The notes under the pieces are model-generated. The model had not been told where the DNA came from. It was given only the letters and a program-made list of their open reading frames with translations, and did not search any database. From contig UQTA01000012.1 of the NCBI GenBank assembly GCA_900543885.1, positions 1-64,000 of the forward strand: a stretch of 64,000 nt of DNA, written 5' to 3'. The position numbers and the translations under genes are program-made. Every line of letters begins with the position of its first letter. Positions within the stretch are counted from its first letter, which is position 1. The DNA is from an uncultured Clostridium sp. GTDB lineage: Bacteria > Bacillota > Clostridia > Lachnospirales > Lachnospiraceae. Below, piece by piece: positions 18,165 through 27,186 of the stretch.

Positions 18165-19128
18165 ACGGGAAAAAATCCTTTTGTGCATAGGAGGGGCATT
18201 TCTGATCCTTCTATTTCTTCTGTCATCCACAGATTTGATCATAAAAGAGCGGGCTGTACAGATTGATTCCATTTCTGTGATCTTAAGTGAAGATACAGAC
18301 GATTATTATCAGAGCTTCAGAAAAGGAATAGAAAAAGCCGCCACAGATCTGCGAAGTGATGTAAGGCTGATCACTCTTTATGACCGTAAAGACCAGGATC
18401 AGCAGATCGAGTTAGCTGCCAGAGAGATCCGGGATGGGACAGGTGCTGTGGTGATCGAACCGGCAGAGGAAAAGGCTGCAGTAATGGCTTTGGAAAGCCT
18501 GAATCCGGGGTGTCCGGTGATTTTTGTTGGTGCTTCCTCCCCCAGTGATTTTGTTGCAGATTCTATTTTTATTGATTATGTTGAAGTAGGGAAAATACTG
18601 GGGGAAAAAGCAGCAGAAAAATGTCTGCCGGGAGAAAAAATCTGTTTGTTTACTCAGGGAATGGCTTATAACGGGGTACAGGATGTTTACGAAGGAGTCT
18701 GCTCTGTTTTAAACGAAAAACAGATCCCTTTTGAGTTATATGAGGCAAAAGAAGGGAATGAATTCCGGCAGGTGATCGAATATATGGTTTACCCTGGAAA
18801 AGGTCAGACAGAGGTAATTGCCCTTGATGTGCAGTCTTTAGACCAGACAGCAGACATTCTGAATGAAAGTTCTGTTTACAGAGAGCATGTATCTGCTCTT
18901 TACGGTCTTGGTTCCACTACGGAGATATTAAATCTCCTGGATCAGGGCATCATTGATGGTCTTGTGACCTATGATCAGTTTAGCCAGGGATATTTAAGTA
19001 TAAAAAAGGCAGTAGAAGCGATTCATGGAAGCAGACAGAAACAGGAGACGCTGCTGGATGTTGTTTATCTGGATCAGGAACAGCTGAAATCTGGTGTATA
19101 TGAGAAAATGCTCTATCCAATGGAGTAA
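18157..19128 (+). CDS. Membrane-anchored sugar-binding protein, likely sensor subunit
   Basis: From ATG 18157 (GGAAAGGAGG upstream, inside the kinase 3' end) the 323-aa product has one N-terminal transmembrane helix (residues about 8-25), no lipobox cysteine, and a type I periplasmic-binding-protein fold similar to ribose/galactose-binding proteins (VILSEDTDDYYQSFRKGIEKA, GAVVIEPAEEKAAV, LDQGIIDGLVTYDQFSQGY). It is more divergent from MglB than the next gene and shows no calcium loop. Its coupling to a kinase rather than to permease genes suggests it presents ligand to the sensor (inference from XylFII-LytS). An ordinary transporter subunit is the alternative. Confidence 0.75.
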   Translation: MPKREKILLCIGGAFLILLFLLSSTDLIIKERAVQIDSISVILSEDTDDYYQSFRKGIEKAATDLRSDVRLITLYDRKDQDQQIELAAREIRDGTGAVVIEPAEEKAAVMALESLNPGCPVIFVGASSPSDFVADSIFIDYVEVGKILGEKAAEKCLPGEKICLFTQGMAYNGVQDVYEGVCSVLNEKQIPFELYEAKEGNEFRQVIEYMVYPGKGQTEVIALDVQSLDQTADILNESSVYREHVSALYGLGSTTEILNLLDQGIIDGLVTYDQFSQGYLSIKKAVEAIHGSRQKQETLLDVVYLDQEQLKSGVYEKMLYPME

Positions 19129-19139
19129 GGGGAGATATC

Positions 19140-20198
19140 ATGAAAAAAATAAAAGGAACCGGGGCAATGCTCTTTAGCATAGTCGCAGTGATGCTTATTA
19201 TCTGTGTGTTCATTCTGGCAGGAAACGGTGCTAAAAAAGAGGCAGTGTCTAAGGAGATACGTGTGGGACTTTTTCTTTACAGGGGAGATGATACCTTTAT
19301 CAGCACCCTTCGTTCCTGTATAGAAGAAATTGCAAAAGAGTATGAACGCACAGAAGGAATCAAAGTAACGCTGGATATTTTGGATGCAAAAAGCAGCCAG
19401 AATACTCAGACAAATCAGGTAGATCGTTTGCTGGAACTGGGATGTGATGCCTTATGTGTCAATATTGTAGACCGTTTTGCGGCATCCGTTGTTATAGATA
19501 AAGCCATGGCTGCGGATGTGCCGGTGATCTTTTTTAACAGAGAACCGGTGGAAGAGGATATGAACCGGTGGGAGAAGCTTTACTATGTAGGGGCAGACGC
19601 AAAGGATTCTGCTGTGCTGGAAGGAAAGATCCTGGTAGATGCCTATAAAAAAGATCCTTCCTGCCTGGATCGAAATGGAGATGGGACTGTCAGTTATGTG
19701 CTTTTAGAAGGAGAGAGCAACCACCAGGATTCTCTGATCCGCACAGAGTGGTCGATCCAGACATTAAAGGATGGCAATGTACCGCTGAAAAAAATAACAG
19801 GCGGGATCGCCAGCTGGGAGCGGAGCCAGGCTTCTGCCATGATGGAACAGTGGCTTGCGGATTATCCGGATCAGATCGAACTGGTCATCTGCAACAACGA
19901 TGACATGGCTTTAGGGGCCATTGATGCCATTGACCGGGCGGGTATCCTTCCGGGAACGATTAAATTAGTAGGTATTGATGCCACACCTCCTGGGATGGAA
20001 GCTCTGAAGGCAGGAAAACTCTTCGGAACAGTTGCGGCGGATAAAGAAGGTTATGCCAATGCTATTTTCCAGATTGCGGCTGCTTTAAGCCGGGGGATGG
20101 ACATTCCGGAAGATATAAAACTGGAAAACGGGAAATATTACTGGTGCAGACAGGAAGCTATGACACAGAAGGATATCACAGAAATCGACAATAAGTGA
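19140..20198 (+). CDS. MglB-like galactose-binding protein, membrane-anchored
   Basis: The 352-aa protein has an uncleaved-looking N-terminal hydrophobic helix (about residues 8-28, no lipobox) and a galactose-binding-protein fold: GLFLYRGDDTFIS, NTQTNQVDRLL, FFNREPVEEDMNRW, the EF-hand-like calcium loop DRNGDGTVSYVLLEGE at about 176 and ICNNDDMALGAIDAI. It resembles MglB (20373-21506) closely in these motifs but is anchored differently and is read with the two-component genes, 11 bp after the preceding one. It may be a second sensor or an extra transporter receptor. Start ATG 19140 follows AAGGGGAGA. Confidence 0.82.
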   Translation: MKKIKGTGAMLFSIVAVMLIICVFILAGNGAKKEAVSKEIRVGLFLYRGDDTFISTLRSCIEEIAKEYERTEGIKVTLDILDAKSSQNTQTNQVDRLLELGCDALCVNIVDRFAASVVIDKAMAADVPVIFFNREPVEEDMNRWEKLYYVGADAKDSAVLEGKILVDAYKKDPSCLDRNGDGTVSYVLLEGESNHQDSLIRTEWSIQTLKDGNVPLKKITGGIASWERSQASAMMEQWLADYPDQIELVICNNDDMALGAIDAIDRAGILPGTIKLVGIDATPPGMEALKAGKLFGTVAADKEGYANAIFQIAAALSRGMDIPEDIKLENGKYYWCRQEAMTQKDITEIDNK

Positions 20199-20271
20199 TG
20201 AAAAAATAAAAAAAATTTTCAGCAATAATGTAAAATCAAAGAAATTTCATAATACTCCTTAAAAAATCTTA

Positions 20272-20300
20272 TGGAAAAATGCACAATCCGGACTTATAAT
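20272..20300 (+). promoter_or_regulatory. Possible sigma-A promoter of mglB
   Basis: TATAAT at 20295-20300 has a weak -35 (TGGAAA, 20272-20277) 17 bases upstream. It lies in the 174-bp AT-rich gap before mglB, so mglBAC can be transcribed separately from the sensor genes. An activator such as the upstream AraC-type regulator could compensate for the poor -35. Confidence 0.4.
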
Positions 20301-20372
20301 GTGCTTGTCGTTAAGGAAAATACACCAAAGGCGATAAAAAACAAAATCATATGTATAGGGAGGATTACAATT

Positions 20373-21506
20373 ATGAGATTAGTTAAGAAGGTTACAGCAG
20401 CAGCTATGGCATCCGCAATGGCTCTTTCACTGGCAGCATGCGGCGGCGGAAATACCGCTACTACAGCAGCAGCTACAGAAGCAGCTAAGGAAACAGAAGC
20501 AGCAAAAGAGACTGAGGCAGCAACTGAAGCAGCTAAGGAAGCAGCAGAAACTGCAGCAGCAGCTGGAACCGTTGATGTTGCAGACAAGAAAGTCGGCATC
20601 AGCATTTATAAATTTGATGATAACTTTATGACTCTGTACAGACAGGAATTACAGCGTTACCTGACCGAGGATCTTGGATTCAAGGCTGAGAACGTAGTTA
20701 TCCAGGATGGTAAGGGCGATCAGGCAGAGCAGACCAACCAGATCAATAACTTCATTACTCAGAAGTATGATGTTCTGATCCTGAACCTGGTACAGGCTTC
20801 TTCCGCACCAGAGATTACAGATATGTGTAAAGATGCAGGTATCCCTGTTGTTTTCATCAACCGTGAGCCAGATGAGGCAGAAGAGCAGAGATGGGTTGAC
20901 GAAAAGATCAACGCTACTTATGTAGGCTGTGATGCAAGACAGTCCGGTACATATCAGGGCGAAGAGATCTTAGAGACAGAGACCAAGGGCGATATCAATG
21001 GTGACGGAAAAGTTTCCTACATCATGATCCAGGGCGACCCTGAGAACGTAGATGCTCAGTACAGAACTGAATTCTCTGTTAAGGCATTAACAGATGCAGG
21101 CGTAGAAGTAGAAGAGCTGTTAAAGCAGCGTGGTGACTGGGATCAGGCTAAGGCACAGCAGATCGCACAGGATGCTTTAAACCAGTATGGCGACAAGATC
21201 GAAGTTATCTTCTGCAACAACGATGCAATGGCACTGGGCGCTTTACAGGCAATCGAAGCAGCTGGACGTAAGGTAAACGAAGACATCTATCTGGTAGGTG
21301 TAGACGCATTAACCGAGGCAGTTCAGAACGTTATCGATGGCAAGCAGACCGGTACTGTATTTAATGATCACTTCTCACAGGCTAAGGCAGCAGCTGATGC
21401 AGCCGTTAAGTTTATCGGCGGCGAAGAAGTTGACGCTAAGATCCCTGTAGACTACATCAAGGTTACTAACGCAAACGCACAGGAAATCCTTGACAAGTTA
21501 AAATAA
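20373..21506 (+). CDS. mglB: Galactose/methyl-galactoside-binding lipoprotein MglB
   Basis: This is the soluble receptor of the ABC importer, held on the outer face of the membrane as a lipoprotein: signal peptide with lipobox LAAC (Cys23), then an Ala/Thr/Glu-rich low-complexity spacer (about residues 27-65), then the binding fold. Shared motifs with MglB are KVGISIYKFDDNFM, FINREPDEAEEQRW, the calcium loop DINGDGKVSY (about 207) and FCNNDAMALGALQAIE. I start at ATG 20373 behind TAGGGAGG; an upstream in-frame ATG lacks a signal peptide context. Codon choice is more biased than in neighbours, as expected of a highly expressed binding protein. Exact sugar specificity is inferred. Confidence 0.9.
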   Translation: MRLVKKVTAAAMASAMALSLAACGGGNTATTAAATEAAKETEAAKETEAATEAAKEAAETAAAAGTVDVADKKVGISIYKFDDNFMTLYRQELQRYLTEDLGFKAENVVIQDGKGDQAEQTNQINNFITQKYDVLILNLVQASSAPEITDMCKDAGIPVVFINREPDEAEEQRWVDEKINATYVGCDARQSGTYQGEEILETETKGDINGDGKVSYIMIQGDPENVDAQYRTEFSVKALTDAGVEVEELLKQRGDWDQAKAQQIAQDALNQYGDKIEVIFCNNDAMALGALQAIEAAGRKVNEDIYLVGVDALTEAVQNVIDGKQTGTVFNDHFSQAKAAADAAVKFIGGEEVDAKIPVDYIKVTNANAQEILDKLK

Positions 21507-21527
21507 GTTACAGTTAACTGACTATTT

Positions 21528-21564
21528 ATCGGGTGTGCGGGTCATTCCGTCACACCCGATTTTT
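21528..21564 (+). terminator. Hairpin with T-run between mglB and mglA
   Basis: A 10-bp perfect stem (ATCGGGTGTG / CACACCCGAT) is followed by TTTTT. Because mglA and mglC follow on the same strand without another clear promoter, this is likely a partial terminator or 3'-stabilising hairpin that keeps mglB mRNA in excess over mglAC. Confidence 0.75.
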
Positions 21565-21626
21565 AAGGAAAATATGCTCCCGGAGGGCATAGAAAAAGCG
21601 TCAAAGGAATTGAAAGGAGTAACGGG

Positions 21627-23177
21627 ATGGCAGAACAGTACAGACTGGAAATGATAGGGGTCAGTAAAAGCTTCCCTGGCGTAAAGGCACTGGATGGAAT
21701 TAACTTGAAAGTACGTCCCGGAACTGTCCATGCGCTGATGGGGGAAAATGGCGCAGGAAAATCTACCCTTATGAAATGTCTTTTCGGCATTTATAAGATG
21801 GATGAGGGACAGATCATCATAGATGGTGAAAAAACAACGATAACGAACCCGGATGACGCCCTTCACAAGGGTCTGGCAATGGTTCATCAGGAACTGCAGC
21901 CGATACCGGATCGTTCCATTGCAGAGAATATGTATCTGGGAAGATACCCCATGAAGAATATTGGTCCTCTTAAAATGGTAGACCATAAGACCATGAACAG
22001 CGAAGCTGAAAAATGGTTAAAAGATGTAAAGATGAATTTTGATCCCAAGGCTAAACTGGGAACATTGTCAATCGGACAGATGCAGTCAGTAGAGATTGCA
22101 AAGGCAGTCAGCCAGCACGCGAAGATCGTGATCTTAGACGAGCCTACCTCTTCCCTGACTGATAATGAAGTAGAAGCGCTGTTCCGTATTATCAGGGACT
22201 TAAAGTCCAGAGGCGTTTCTATGATATATATCAGCCATAAAATGGCTGAGATCCGTCAGATCGCAGATGATATCACTATCATGCGAGACGGTACATATGT
22301 AGGATCCTGGGAAGTAAAGGATATTTCCGACGATGAGATCGTAAAACAGATGGTTGGACGTGAGCTGACCAATGTTTATCCTCCTAAGGAAGACTACAGA
22401 ACAGATGAAACAGTTCTGAAAGTAGAACATCTGTGCAGTATCCATGAGCGTTCCTTCCAGGATTGCTCCTTTGAATTAAAGAAGGGCGAGATCTTAGGAT
22501 TCGGCGGTCTGGTAGGTGCCCAGAGAACAGAGATGATGGAAGCTATCTTTGGTATGCGTCACATTGCAAGTGGTACTGTGGAAGTTCTTGGAAAGAAAGT
22601 AGATATTAAAAAGCCAGAAGATGCTATCGATAATTCCATTGGTATGATCACAGAAGACCGTCGTGGAACCGGTATCTTAGGATGCCTCAGCATCAACGAC
22701 AATACGGCCATTGCTTCCTATAAAAACTACACCAATGCAGGTGTGATCGACCAGAAAAAGGTAGATGCCGTTGTAAAAGACAGTATCCAGAAGTTAAACA
22801 TCAAGACACCAAGCGGAAAGACGCTGATCCAGTCTCTTTCCGGTGGTAACCAGCAGAAAGTTATCATTGCCCGCTGGCTTGCAAACAATCCGGATATCCT
22901 GATCATGGATGAACCTACAAGAGGTATTGACGTAGGTGCGAAATATGAGATCTATCAGATCATGATCGACCTGGTAAAACAGGGTAAATCCATTATTATG
23001 ATCTCCTCAGAAATGCCGGAACTGATCGGTATGTCCAACCGTATTATCGTAATGTGCAACGGACGTATCACCGGTGAAGTAGAAGGGGAAGAAGCAACCC
23101 AGGAGCGGATCATGTCATTTGCAACACAATTTGATCTCCAGGGTAAATCAACCACAGAGTCCAAGCAGGAGGATTAA
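21627..23177 (+). CDS. mglA: Galactose/methyl-galactoside ABC importer ATPase MglA
   Basis: The 516-aa protein carries two fused ABC domains as usual for sugar importers of this class. Domain 1 has Walker A GENGAGKST (about residue 38), signature LSIGQMQ and Walker B VILDEPTSSLT; domain 2 has a degenerate Walker A (GGLVGAQRTE), signature LSGGNQQK (about 403) and ILIMDEPTRGIDVGAKYEIY. It powers uptake with MglB and MglC. Start ATG 21627 follows AAAGGAG. It ends four bases before mglC. Confidence 0.94.
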   Translation: MAEQYRLEMIGVSKSFPGVKALDGINLKVRPGTVHALMGENGAGKSTLMKCLFGIYKMDEGQIIIDGEKTTITNPDDALHKGLAMVHQELQPIPDRSIAENMYLGRYPMKNIGPLKMVDHKTMNSEAEKWLKDVKMNFDPKAKLGTLSIGQMQSVEIAKAVSQHAKIVILDEPTSSLTDNEVEALFRIIRDLKSRGVSMIYISHKMAEIRQIADDITIMRDGTYVGSWEVKDISDDEIVKQMVGRELTNVYPPKEDYRTDETVLKVEHLCSIHERSFQDCSFELKKGEILGFGGLVGAQRTEMMEAIFGMRHIASGTVEVLGKKVDIKKPEDAIDNSIGMITEDRRGTGILGCLSINDNTAIASYKNYTNAGVIDQKKVDAVVKDSIQKLNIKTPSGKTLIQSLSGGNQQKVIIARWLANNPDILIMDEPTRGIDVGAKYEIYQIMIDLVKQGKSIIMISSEMPELIGMSNRIIVMCNGRITGEVEGEEATQERIMSFATQFDLQGKSTTESKQED

Positions 23178-23180
23178 GCC

Positions 23181-24179
23181 ATGACAGCGAAAAAATTTAA
23201 TTTAAAAGATTTCCTTATCAATAACGGAATTATAGTCGTTCTGGTGTTATTAGCAATCTACACCGGTATCATGCAGCCGACATTCGTATCCGGCTCCAAC
23301 TTAAAGAATATTGCTCTTAACGTAGCACCACGTTTTATCATCGCCTGCGGCGTATCCGGGTGTCTGATCACCAAAGGTACAGACCTTTCAGCAGGACGTA
23401 TGGTAGGTTTATCTGCCTGCTTAGCAGGTACTTTACTTCAGAAAGCGGATTACAGCGGCAAGTTCTTCCCTAACATGCCATTTTATGGTATATGGTGGGT
23501 AGCAGTAGTGCTTCTGATCTGCGTAGCAGTTTGTGCTATCTTTGGTGCCATCAACGGTATCGTAGTTTCTTATCTGCAGGTTCCTGCATTTATCGGAACC
23601 TTAGGTATGCAGCTGATCGTATATGGTGTCTGCCTGGTTTACACCAATGCAACTCCGATCGGTGGTTATCGTGCCGCTTATACAGAAGTAGCAAAGGGCC
23701 AGTTATTTGGTGTGATCCCATATCTGTTCCTGATCGCTTTAGCAGTTGGTATTGTAATGTGGTTCGTATATAACAAGATGCCTCACGGCAAATATATGTA
23801 CGCTATCGGCGGAAATGAGCAGGCAGCAGAGGTTTCCGGCGTAAATACAAAGAAGACCAAGATCATCATCTATATTACAGCAGCAGCTTGCTATGCACTG
23901 GGCGGCTTCTTAGTAGGCGCTAAGTCCGGCGGTTCCTCTGTAAACATGGGTTATGGATGGGAGCTGGAAGCAATCGCAGCCTGCACCATCGGTGGTGTAT
24001 CTGTAAATGGTGGTATCGGACGTATCTCCGGTGTTCTCATCGGTGTTCTGGTATTTGAGATCTTAAAGACCTGCTTACAGTATCTGGGTGTTGACACCAA
24101 CTACCAGTACATTGCACAGGGTATTGTTATCGTAGTTGCAATTGCTCTGGATATCAGAAAGTATATTGCTAAGAAGTAA
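23181..24179 (+). CDS. mglC: Galactose/methyl-galactoside ABC importer permease MglC
   Basis: The 332-aa integral membrane protein belongs to the ribose/galactose (BPD_transp_2) permease family: many hydrophobic segments, VSGCLITKGTDLSAGRMVG, VPAFIGTLGMQL, IGGNEQAAEVSGVNTKK (the cytoplasmic loop that contacts the ATPase) and ACTIGGVSVNGGIGR. It completes the MglBAC importer and is the last gene before a strong terminator. Start ATG 23181 follows GCAGGAGG. Confidence 0.94.
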   Translation: MTAKKFNLKDFLINNGIIVVLVLLAIYTGIMQPTFVSGSNLKNIALNVAPRFIIACGVSGCLITKGTDLSAGRMVGLSACLAGTLLQKADYSGKFFPNMPFYGIWWVAVVLLICVAVCAIFGAINGIVVSYLQVPAFIGTLGMQLIVYGVCLVYTNATPIGGYRAAYTEVAKGQLFGVIPYLFLIALAVGIVMWFVYNKMPHGKYMYAIGGNEQAAEVSGVNTKKTKIIIYITAAACYALGGFLVGAKSGGSSVNMGYGWELEAIAACTIGGVSVNGGIGRISGVLIGVLVFEILKTCLQYLGVDTNYQYIAQGIVIVVAIALDIRKYIAKK

Positions 24180-24203
24180 TAATTGTATTGTTCTATTTAT
24201 GAT

Positions 24204-24244
24204 AAAAACGCTGCATCGGTTTTTGCCGATAGCAGCGTTTTTTT
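24204..24244 (+). terminator. Rho-independent terminator after mglC
   Basis: AAAAACGCTGC pairs with GCAGCGTTTTT, with an inner ATCGG/CCGAT stem, followed by a run of seven T. The A-run on the left makes it usable on both strands, so it may also end the CYTH gene transcribed from the opposite strand. Confidence 0.88.
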
Positions 24245-24248
24245 GACC

Positions 24249-24698
24249 TTACCCCTTTGACAGCCGGCTGTTATGATACTCCCCTGAAAAAGTAACATCT
24301 TCTCCAAACCAGGAAGGCGGGGTAAAGGCTTTTGCTTCCTCTTCTGTGGAAAATTCTACCTCAGCAAGGATGAGACCGTTATAATGGTCTTCAAAGACAT
24401 CTAACTCAATGGTAAGATGTTCGTTTCCCGGTACTGGGATCATATATCTTTTTTTAGTAAGGATAATACCGTCTGCTTTGGAAAGCAGGTGCTCATAGGC
24501 TTCTTTGTTCAGAGGAAGATTGTATTCTTCTCTGGAAAGAAGTCCTTTTCCTTTGTAAGTAAGATAATAATCTTCGTTGTCTCTGCGTACCCTAACCACC
24601 GGATCTGTATTTAAGTAGGCCTGTTCAATCTGGCGGCAGGGAAAAGATGTACAGTCTTTTGGAATTTGTTTAATAAGAAATTTTCTTTCGATTTCCAT
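24249..24698 (-). CDS. CYTH domain protein
   Basis: The 149-aa protein begins MEIERKFLIK, the EXEXK signature of the CYTH (triphosphate tunnel metalloenzyme) superfamily, and continues with QAYL, VRVRR, YYLTYKGKGL, KKRYMIP, ELDVFEDHYNGLILAEVEF, the alternating charged strands that line the tunnel. Small bacterial members are triphosphatases of uncertain natural substrate. Start is supported by AAAAGGAG before the ATG. It is a single gene converging on mglC. Confidence 0.9.
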   Translation of the reverse strand: MEIERKFLIKQIPKDCTSFPCRQIEQAYLNTDPVVRVRRDNEDYYLTYKGKGLLSREEYNLPLNKEAYEHLLSKADGIILTKKRYMIPVPGNEHLTIELDVFEDHYNGLILAEVEFSTEEEAKAFTPPSWFGEDVTFSGEYHNSRLSKG

Positions 24699-24777
24699 AT
24701 AGATACTCCTTTTAGTTTGTGTGCTTTTTTAACAATATTTTGTACTTTTTGGTAAAGACTATCATATCATTTATCTC

Positions 24778-24806
24778 TTTTCAGAAAAAGGGAAAAATGG
24801 TAAAAT
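24778..24806 (+). promoter_or_regulatory. Possible extended -10 promoter for the DJ-1/PfpI gene
   Basis: TGGTAAAAT (24798-24806) is an extended -10, with a weak TTTTCA at 24778-24783 in -35 position. It is about 80 bp before the gene start, in the gap between divergent genes. Confidence 0.4.
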
Positions 24807-24885
24807 AAATAAAGTTTCAGAACGGTTACACATAGGAAGGCTGGATTTTTGCCTTCAATATAATTGCGTAAAGGGAGAATAAAAA

Positions 24886-25440
24886 ATGTCAAAAGTTTTT
24901 GCGTTTCTTGCAGATGGACTGGAAGAAGTAGAATGTCTTGCAGTAGTAGATGTTCTTCGCCGTGCCGGAGCAGAAGTAACACTGGTATCAGTAACAGGAA
25001 GCCGCGAGATCGTCGGCTCTCATCATATTCATTTTCAGGCAGATGCCCTTTTTGATGAAACAGCAGCAGAAGAGGCAGATGTATTATTCCTGCCAGGAGG
25101 CATGCCGGGAACCAATACATTAAAGGCTCATGAAGGTTTAAAAAATGCGATCTGCAAAGCCAATAAACAGGGACGTCGTATTGCAGCCATCTGCGCAGCG
25201 CCAAGTATCCTTGGGGAAATGGGCTTATTAAAAGGAAAAACAGCTACCTGCTATCCAGGTTTTGAGGACAAGCTAGAAGGAGTTTCCTATACCCGCCAGG
25301 GCGTGATCACCGATGGAAACATTACCACTGCAAGAGGCTTAGGATATGCTTTGGACTTAGGAATCGAGCTGATCCGTCTGCTGATGGGACCTCAGCATGC
25401 ACAGATGGTAAAAGATGCGATCCAGTATGATCAGGTATAA
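24886..25440 (+). CDS. DJ-1/PfpI family protein
   Basis: The 184-aa protein is a DJ-1/ThiJ/PfpI superfamily member: FLADGLEEVECLAVVDVLRRAG at the N-terminus with the conserved Glu, LFLPGGMPGTNTL, and the nucleophile Cys in IAAICAAPSILGE. DJ-1 proteins are implicated in glyoxal detoxification, protein repair or redox sensing, and sequence cannot choose among them. It stands alone between a CYTH gene on the other strand and a palindromic repeat. ATG 24886 has AAAGGGAG upstream. Confidence 0.9.
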   Translation: MSKVFAFLADGLEEVECLAVVDVLRRAGAEVTLVSVTGSREIVGSHHIHFQADALFDETAAEEADVLFLPGGMPGTNTLKAHEGLKNAICKANKQGRRIAAICAAPSILGEMGLLKGKTATCYPGFEDKLEGVSYTRQGVITDGNITTARGLGYALDLGIELIRLLMGPQHAQMVKDAIQYDQV

Positions 25441-25445
25441 AAATT

Positions 25446-25596
25446 GTTACAGTTCAGCCTTGCGAAGATTTAGGGTCAAAAGCACGTTGAAAACTTGTTT
25501 TCATAAGTGATTTTGGCGCTAAATCTTCATAAGGCAGACGCCCAAGGCTTCTTGTCCGCTGCAAGCGGGCAAGAAGATGTAAGGCTGAACTGTAAC
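25446..25596. repeat. 151-bp palindromic interspersed element, copy A1
   Basis: The ends are perfect 16-bp inverted repeats (GTTACAGTTCAGCCTT and AAGGCTGAACTGTAAC). Internal self-complementary blocks include CGAAGATTTAG with CTAAATCTTC and CTTCTTGTCCGC with GCGGGCAAGAAG, so the whole element can fold as a branched hairpin. Copy A2 (30966-31116) has the same length and about 93% identity by eye; a shorter copy is at 40781-40881. No open frame is inside. It lies after the DJ-1 gene. Confidence 0.9.
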
Positions 25597-25626
25597 TAAA
25601 AATTTGATAGAAAAAATATTCGTATA

Positions 25627-25672
25627 AAAAGAGACAGTACACATCCTTGATAGGTTGTATACTGTCTCTTTT
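25627..25672. terminator. Bidirectional terminator between DJ-1 and NSS transporter genes
   Basis: AAAAGAGACAGT and ACTGTCTCTTTT form a 12-bp stem with A-run and T-run on either side, in the gap where two genes converge. Confidence 0.78.
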
Positions 25673-25719
25673 AAAAATGTCAGGCATATGGAAAATGCTT
25701 TCGATGGCAGGATCTGTAA

Positions 25720-27087
25720 TTACATAGAGATCCATCCAAAAGCATTTGCCACGGAACTAAGCAGGATAATAGCTGCAAAAACAGGGCATAAATACTGGAT
25801 CATGAAATAAAAAATCTTTTTTCTGCGGAAAGGTTTTCCTTCTAAAGTAACTTCTTCTTCAATCTTTTTCACACCGATGACTCTGGAAACCAGAAGGCAG
25901 GTAGCTATGGCTGCAATAGGCATCATCACAGAGTTGGTAAGGAAATCAAAGAAATCCAAAAACTGCATGCCAATGACGGTTACATTTGCCAAAGGACCAT
26001 ATCCAAGACAGGAAAGGGTACCAAGGGAGAGCATGATCACAGCCATGACTACAGTGGATTTTCTGCGGCCCCAGGACAGCTCATCTTCGAAAGTAGAAAC
26101 AGCACTTTCAGTCAGAGCAATAGAGCTGGTCATTGCTGCAAATAATACCAGCAGGAAGAACAGGATACCAATTCCGGTTCCAAGCCCCATATTTGCAAAT
26201 ACCTTCGGAATGGTAATAAACATCAGTGCCGGGCCGGCTTTCAGTGTATCCGGGTCGCCGCCGGAAAAAGCGAATACAGCGGGGATGATCATAAGGCCAG
26301 CCATAATAGCAATGGCAGTATCAAAGATCTCCACATTTTGAGTGGAATCTTCAATGGACATATCCTTTAACATATAAGAGCCAAATGTGACCAGGATACC
26401 CATGGCGATGGACAGAGAGTAGAACATCTGTCCCATGGCGGAAACAACAGTCATCCAGGAAAAGTTTGCCGGATTTGGTACCAGGAAGTATTTTACACCT
26501 TCTAACGCACCTGGTCTGGTAACAGAATAGATGGCAATGATCACGGAAAGTATTACCAGAACAGGCATCATAAACTTGGAAACTCGTTCAATACCATTTT
26601 GTACTCCTGCATAGATGATACCCAAAGTGCAGAGGGTGAAAACGATAAAGCACACTTCTGTGGAAACTCCGTTAGAGATAAAGGAGGAAAAATACGTATC
26701 AGAAGCGAGGACCTGAGCTTGTCCGCCAAAATAGCCTACCAGATATTTGATGACCCAGCCGCCGATCACGGAGTAGTATGGGACGATCAAAATAGGGATA
26801 ATAGCGTTGATCCAGCCGCCAAAGGAAATCCATTTTGATTTTCCGAAGCTTTGATATGCGCTTACCGGGCTTTTTTTTGTCATGCGTCCTAAGGATGTTT
26901 CAGCTACGATCATGGTGTAGCCAAAAGTAAGTGCCAGGATAATGTAGATCAGTAAAAAGATGCCGCCGCCGTATTTGGCCGCCAGATATGGAAAACGCCA
27001 GATGTTGCCAAGCCCTACGGAAGCTCCTGCCGCAGACAGAACAAATCCCAGCTTTCCGGAGAATGTACTTCGTTTGTTTTTGTTCAT
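25720..27087 (-). CDS. Sodium-dependent transporter, neurotransmitter:sodium symporter (NSS) family
   Basis: The 455-aa membrane protein opens with the NSS hallmark FVLSAAGASVGLGNIWRFPY (sodium site and unwound TM1) and continues with GGGIFLLIYIILAL and about eleven to twelve hydrophobic segments. Bacterial NSS proteins take up amino acids such as tryptophan, tyrosine or leucine with Na+. The substrate cannot be read from the sequence and no biosynthetic or catabolic neighbour helps. Start ATG is preceded on its strand by AAAGGGG. Confidence 0.9.
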   Translation of the reverse strand: MNKNKRSTFSGKLGFVLSAAGASVGLGNIWRFPYLAAKYGGGIFLLIYIILALTFGYTMIVAETSLGRMTKKSPVSAYQSFGKSKWISFGGWINAIIPILIVPYYSVIGGWVIKYLVGYFGGQAQVLASDTYFSSFISNGVSTEVCFIVFTLCTLGIIYAGVQNGIERVSKFMMPVLVILSVIIAIYSVTRPGALEGVKYFLVPNPANFSWMTVVSAMGQMFYSLSIAMGILVTFGSYMLKDMSIEDSTQNVEIFDTAIAIMAGLMIIPAVFAFSGGDPDTLKAGPALMFITIPKVFANMGLGTGIGILFFLLVLFAAMTSSIALTESAVSTFEDELSWGRRKSTVVMAVIMLSLGTLSCLGYGPLANVTVIGMQFLDFFDFLTNSVMMPIAAIATCLLVSRVIGVKKIEEEVTLEGKPFRRKKIFYFMIQYLCPVFAAIILLSSVANAFGWISM

Positions 27088-27186
27088 GTGATATAGCCCC
27101 TTTATTTGTTAGATTTGATATCTAGATAAGTGTAACATAAGAAGGGGGAAAATGCAATTACAGGTGTTGCTGCCAGAAGAGAAACA

